64,000 nucleotides of DNA from an uncultured Paracoccaceae bacterium (GTDB lineage Bacteria > Pseudomonadota > Alphaproteobacteria > Rhodobacterales > Rhodobacteraceae): assembly GCA_934500835.1 (NCBI GenBank), contig CAKSTR010000003.1, positions 124,001 through 188,000 on the forward strand, read 5' to 3'. Below, one piece after another: positions 61,522 to 64,000 of this stretch (positions within the stretch are counted from its first letter, which is position 1; each line of letters opens with the position of its first letter). The notes under the pieces were generated by a model, which was not told the DNA's origin, ran no database searches, and was given only the letters and a program-made list of their open reading frames with translations. The position numbers were made by a program, and so were the translations under genes.

Positions 61522-62327
61522 GCCTGATCATCCCGGCCTCGAACGAAGAGCGGTGGATCGGACCTTGCCTTCAGGCCGTGGCGGAACAACACCCCGTCCC
61601 CGGCGGGCTGGAGGTGATCGTGGTCGCCAACGGCTGCCGCGACGGCACGGTGGCGGTGGCGCAAGGCTTCGCGGGCCGAATCCCCGGCCTGCAGGTTCTG
61701 GACCTTGCGGAAGGGTCGAAACCGCTTGCCCTGACGGCAGGCGACCGTGCGGCCTCAGGCCCGCTGCGCGCCTATCTCGATGCCGATTGCGTGTTGTCGC
61801 CCGGGGTGCTGGCGGCTCTTGCCACCGCGCTGGACCGGCCCGAAGCCGCCTACGCGGGCGCAACCCCGGTTGTGCCCCGGCCCAGATCCTTCGTCACCCG
61901 CGCCTATGCGCGGTTCTGGCAGCGCCTGCCTTTCGCGAAATCCGTCGCTCCGGGCTATGGGCTTTATGCGATGAACGCGGCGGGCCGGGCGCGGTGGCAG
62001 GATTTCCCGCGCATCCTCTCGGACGACACTTTCGTACGGCTGCAGTTCACCGCGCAGGAACGGGTGCAGGTCGACGCGACCTACCTCTGGCCGATGGTCG
62101 AGGGCTTCGCCGCTCTTGTCCGCACCCGCCGCCGGCAGGATCGCGGCGTGAAGGAACTGGCCGCCCTTTACCCCGCACTAATGGAGCGCGAGGGCAAAGA
62201 GCATCTTTCCCGTTCCGCCCTGACCCGGCTGGCCCTGCGCGATCCCGTGGGCTTCGCCATCTATGCCGCCGTCTCGCTGGCCGTCCGTCTGCGCCCCGGC
62301 CCCGACACCTTCACCCGCGGCCGGTGA
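61515..62327 (+). CDS. Glycosyltransferase family 2 protein
   Basis: 270 residues from ATG 61515, overlapping the preceding stop by 7 nt. LSLIIPASNEERWIGPCLQAV opens the domain, VIVVANGCRDGTV is near residue 36, and the metal motif AYLDADCVLSPGVL is near residue 88. SDDTFVRLQF near residue 174 matches the acceptor-site ED/DD position. A single hydrophobic stretch (GFAIYAAVSLAVRL) near the C-terminus may touch the membrane. Coupling to the two SGNH-like genes indicates one pathway for synthesis and modification of an extracellular glycan. Confidence 0.88.
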   Translation: MLSLIIPASNEERWIGPCLQAVAEQHPVPGGLEVIVVANGCRDGTVAVAQGFAGRIPGLQVLDLAEGSKPLALTAGDRAASGPLRAYLDADCVLSPGVLAALATALDRPEAAYAGATPVVPRPRSFVTRAYARFWQRLPFAKSVAPGYGLYAMNAAGRARWQDFPRILSDDTFVRLQFTAQERVQVDATYLWPMVEGFAALVRTRRRQDRGVKELAALYPALMEREGKEHLSRSALTRLALRDPVGFAIYAAVSLAVRLRPGPDTFTRGR

Positions 62328-62348
62328 CCGCGCTTCGGGGCACCGTCA

Positions 62349-62401
62349 TTGGGGGCGCTTCGCCCCCCAAACCCCCAGAGGATATTTGGACCAAAGTGAA
62401 G
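62349..62401 (+). repeat. 3'-end element: G-rich hairpin plus GGATATTT box (copy 3)
   Basis: Stem TTGGGGGCG/CGCCCCCCAA (62349-62370) is followed by ACCCCCAGA and the box GGATATTT-GGACCAAAGTGAAG (62380-62401). It lies 21 bp after the glycosyltransferase stop, in the same sense. Confidence 0.8.
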
Positions 62402-62405
62402 GGGT

Positions 62406-62451
62406 CTTCATCTTGGCAAAAATATCCCGGGGGTTTGGGGGTGGAACCCCC
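62406..62451 (-). repeat. 3'-end element: G-rich hairpin plus GGATATTT box (copy 4, inverted to copy 3)
   Basis: Read on the minus strand: stem GGGGGT/ACCCCC (62437-62451), then the box GGATATTT-TTGCCAAGATGAAG (62427-62406). It serves the minus-strand gene ending at 62532. Copies 3 and 4 face each other across 4 bp and could form one long hairpin. Confidence 0.8.
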
Positions 62452-62531
62452 ATCGGCCGACATTGGACACCGACCGGCGGCGGTGGCCATGCAAAAGGAA
62501 TGCGGCGGCAGCCGCGCCGTTGGATCCGGTC

Positions 62532-63314
62532 TCAGGCGCTGGCGCTGAGGTCGGACCAGCCGCAGCGGGCGGCGAGTGTTTCGACCGGGGTGCCGGTGTC
62601 CAGCGCCATGGTCTCGCGGAAGTCTTTCGAGCCGCGGGCATGCCAGGTGTCGCGGATCAGATGCAGGCCCGATCGGCTGATCTTGGTGATCGGGCTGCGC
62701 AGGGGCAACTGCCCCCGCCATTTGCGCCGCATCGCCCTGTAGGCAGCGGCGAAATCCGGGCCGAGCGCATCGTGGAAGCGGTCGTTGTGGATGCAGGGAA
62801 GGGCACCGGCCCATGCACGAAGGCCCCGCGCACGGGCCTGGGCCACGATGTCGGTGCCGTAGAAGTGCCAGCCGCCCAGATCTTCATCGAAGCGCAGGCC
62901 GGAGGAGCGGCGCAGGACGATCAGCAACTCGTCGAAGCTTTGCACCTCGACCGGGGCCAGTGGCACCCGGCCGACGATCTGGCCCAGCGACGAGGACCAG
63001 ACCGGCCCGATATGGGCCGCATCCAGGGCCACGCCGAAGGTGCCGTAAAGCGCCCAGTCCCGGTCCAGCGCCTCCACCTCGGCCAGGCGGGCGGCCAGCA
63101 ACTTGTCCCAGCCCTTCGGCATATAGACGTCGTGATGGGCGAAGATCACCACCTCGGCATCGGTGGCGTCCAGCGCGCGGTTGTAGGCCGCGGCCGCCGA
63201 GGGCGCGTTCCGTTCCACATGCAGCGGAATGCCGGCAAGGCAGGGCGACCGGGCAAGGTTTGCCTGCAGGATCGCCTCGGAATGGCTGGCGCAGGCGAGG
63301 GCGAAGCGGGTCAT
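62532..63314 (-). CDS. Glycosyltransferase (GT2-like, GT-A fold)
   Basis: 260 residues. It lacks the classical N-terminal VSVIIPxxN strand and starts TRFALACASHSEAILQANLARSP. It contains AAYNRALDATDAEVVIFAHHDVYMPKGWDKLLA near residues 40-72, where HHDV stands at the metal-binding position. DEDLGGWHFYGTDIVAQARARGL near residue 143 is typical of GT-A acceptor regions. Proteins of this design are found in polysaccharide and sialic-acid-like loci. It overlaps the upstream GT4 gene by ATGA, forming an operon that reads in from beyond the right edge. Confidence 0.8.
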   Translation of the reverse strand: MTRFALACASHSEAILQANLARSPCLAGIPLHVERNAPSAAAAYNRALDATDAEVVIFAHHDVYMPKGWDKLLAARLAEVEALDRDWALYGTFGVALDAAHIGPVWSSSLGQIVGRVPLAPVEVQSFDELLIVLRRSSGLRFDEDLGGWHFYGTDIVAQARARGLRAWAGALPCIHNDRFHDALGPDFAAAYRAMRRKWRGQLPLRSPITKISRSGLHLIRDTWHARGSKDFRETMALDTGTPVETLAARCGWSDLSASA

Positions 63315-64000
63315 GGCCGGCCGCCCGAGGCAAAGAGGGCGGCCAGCTTTTCGGCCTCATGCGTGATGTCGTGGCGGGCCAGCACCGTTTCGCGGGCAAC
63401 GGCACCCATCTGCGCCAGCCTGTCGCGCGGCGTGGCGGCAAAGGCGCGAATGGCCTGGGCCAGGGCTGACGGATCGCCGGCAGGGACCAGCCAGCCGGTC
63501 GCAGGGCCGACCAGTTCGGGCACGCCCATGATGGCACTGGCGATGACCGGGCGGGCGGCGGCAAACGCCTCCATCACCACCATCGGCAGGCCTTCAGCGA
63601 AGGACGGCAGCACAAGCGCATGCGCCCGGGCGAGGTGATCGCGTACTCCGGCCTCATCCAGCCAGCCGGTCAGGGTGATGTGGTCCTGCAGGCCGGCACT
63701 GGCGATCTGACGCTCCAGTTGCGGGCGGAACGGGCCTTCGCCGATCAGCGTCAGGTGCAGGTCGGGAAGGTCCGGGACGGCCAGCGCAATCGCCTCGACG
63801 AGCAGGGGAAAGCCCTTCTGTTCGGCCAGCCGGCCGATGGCGACCAGCCGGGGCGGGCCTTCGGGCATCGCCGCCGGAGAGGAGAAGCGCCAGGGTTCGA
63901 TCCCGCAATGCACGACATGCAGCTTCTGCCAGTGCGGCAAGGGCGTCCAGCGGCACAGCTGGCTGCGCCCGAAGGATGAGATTGCCACGGTGAAATCCGC
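63311..64000 (-). CDS. Glycosyltransferase family 4 protein (5' part outside window)
   Basis: C-terminal 229 residues of a GT-B enzyme; the start codon lies beyond position 64000. Visible elements are HVVHCGIEPWRF, RLVAIGRLAEQKGFPLLVEAI (donor domain), LTLIGEGPFRPQLERQI, ITLTGWLDEAGVRDHLARAHALVLPSFAEGLPMVVMEAFAAARPVIAS in pieces, and the donor-binding EGLPMVVMEA. The order and spacing match family 4. An apparent Met near 63988 is internal, since open frame and homology-like sequence continue to the edge (ADFTVAISSF). It probably extends a glycan chain together with the coupled gene. Confidence 0.88.
   Translation of the reverse strand, partial: ADFTVAISSFGRSQLCRWTPLPHWQKLHVVHCGIEPWRFSSPAAMPEGPPRLVAIGRLAEQKGFPLLVEAIALAVPDLPDLHLTLIGEGPFRPQLERQIASAGLQDHITLTGWLDEAGVRDHLARAHALVLPSFAEGLPMVVMEAFAAARPVIASAIMGVPELVGPATGWLVPAGDPSALAQAIRAFAATPRDRLAQMGAVARETVLARHDITHEAEKLAALFASGGRP

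Overview
The window is a high-GC, almost fully coding chromosomal segment of a Rhodobacterales alphaproteobacterium (Rhodobacter/Paracoccus/Gemmobacter-like). Supporting this are an L-malyl-CoA/beta-methylmalyl-CoA lyase of the Rhodobacter Mcl1 type, several families typical of Rhodobacteraceae (DUF2125, DUF3035, DUF1244, DUF1674), a MutL with the endonuclease motif, and a CtrA-type TTAA-N7-TTAA box. I found no rRNA, tRNA, CRISPR array, integrase or insertion sequence. The assignment comes from gene content and recalled family features; nothing was searched.

Layout. 1-11.8 kb: mechanosensitive channel (cut by the window edge), a degenerate crotonase, two tandem DUF2125 exported proteins, PmbA, a CysQ-like phosphatase, Mcl1, an enolase-superfamily dipeptide epimerase, a D-amino-acid aminotransferase and the AzlCD exporter. 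11.8-26.3 kb: two unlinked short RTX proteins with hydrophobic N-termini bracket housekeeping genes (DUF1244, N-formylglutamate amidohydrolase, pyk, rpmI-rplT, rpsO, pnp, dadA, a 1-Cys peroxiredoxin, an aldehyde dehydrogenase). 26.3-32 kb: truB, a phosphodiester glycosidase and rbfA in one tight operon, then dapB, an SDHAF4-like protein, rsmB, HutD and a GNAT.

32.1-42.8 kb is a surface-sugar island: glycosyltransferases, a DegT aminotransferase, a CmcI-type methyltransferase, GNAT, WbqC, a PhyH dioxygenase, another methyltransferase, and a translationally coupled set (rfbF, rfbG, a TylC3-like C-methyltransferase, an RmlC-like epimerase). This set should make a CDP-linked 6-deoxy-4-keto sugar with a methyl branch. 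No flippase, polymerase or priming transferase is present.

42.8-58 kb: a purine permease behind a roughly 230-nt leader containing a 20-codon upstream ORF; rmuC-mutL; a long minus-strand run (heparinase-like, purH, lspA, a DUF3035 lipoprotein, an M16 peptidase pair); and separate lysine-ketoglutarate reductase and saccharopine dehydrogenase genes for lysine breakdown. 58-64 kb is a second polysaccharide locus: two related SGNH-like proteins (one fused to a glycosidase-like region) and three glycosyltransferases, the last cut by the right edge.

Two families of intergenic elements recur at gene 3' ends: a 21-bp palindrome (three copies) and a G-rich hairpin followed by a GGATATTT...CCAAAGTGAAG box (four sites, two of them inverted pairs). 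These, the RTX pair, the purine-permease leader and the branched CDP-sugar cluster are the most interesting leads.
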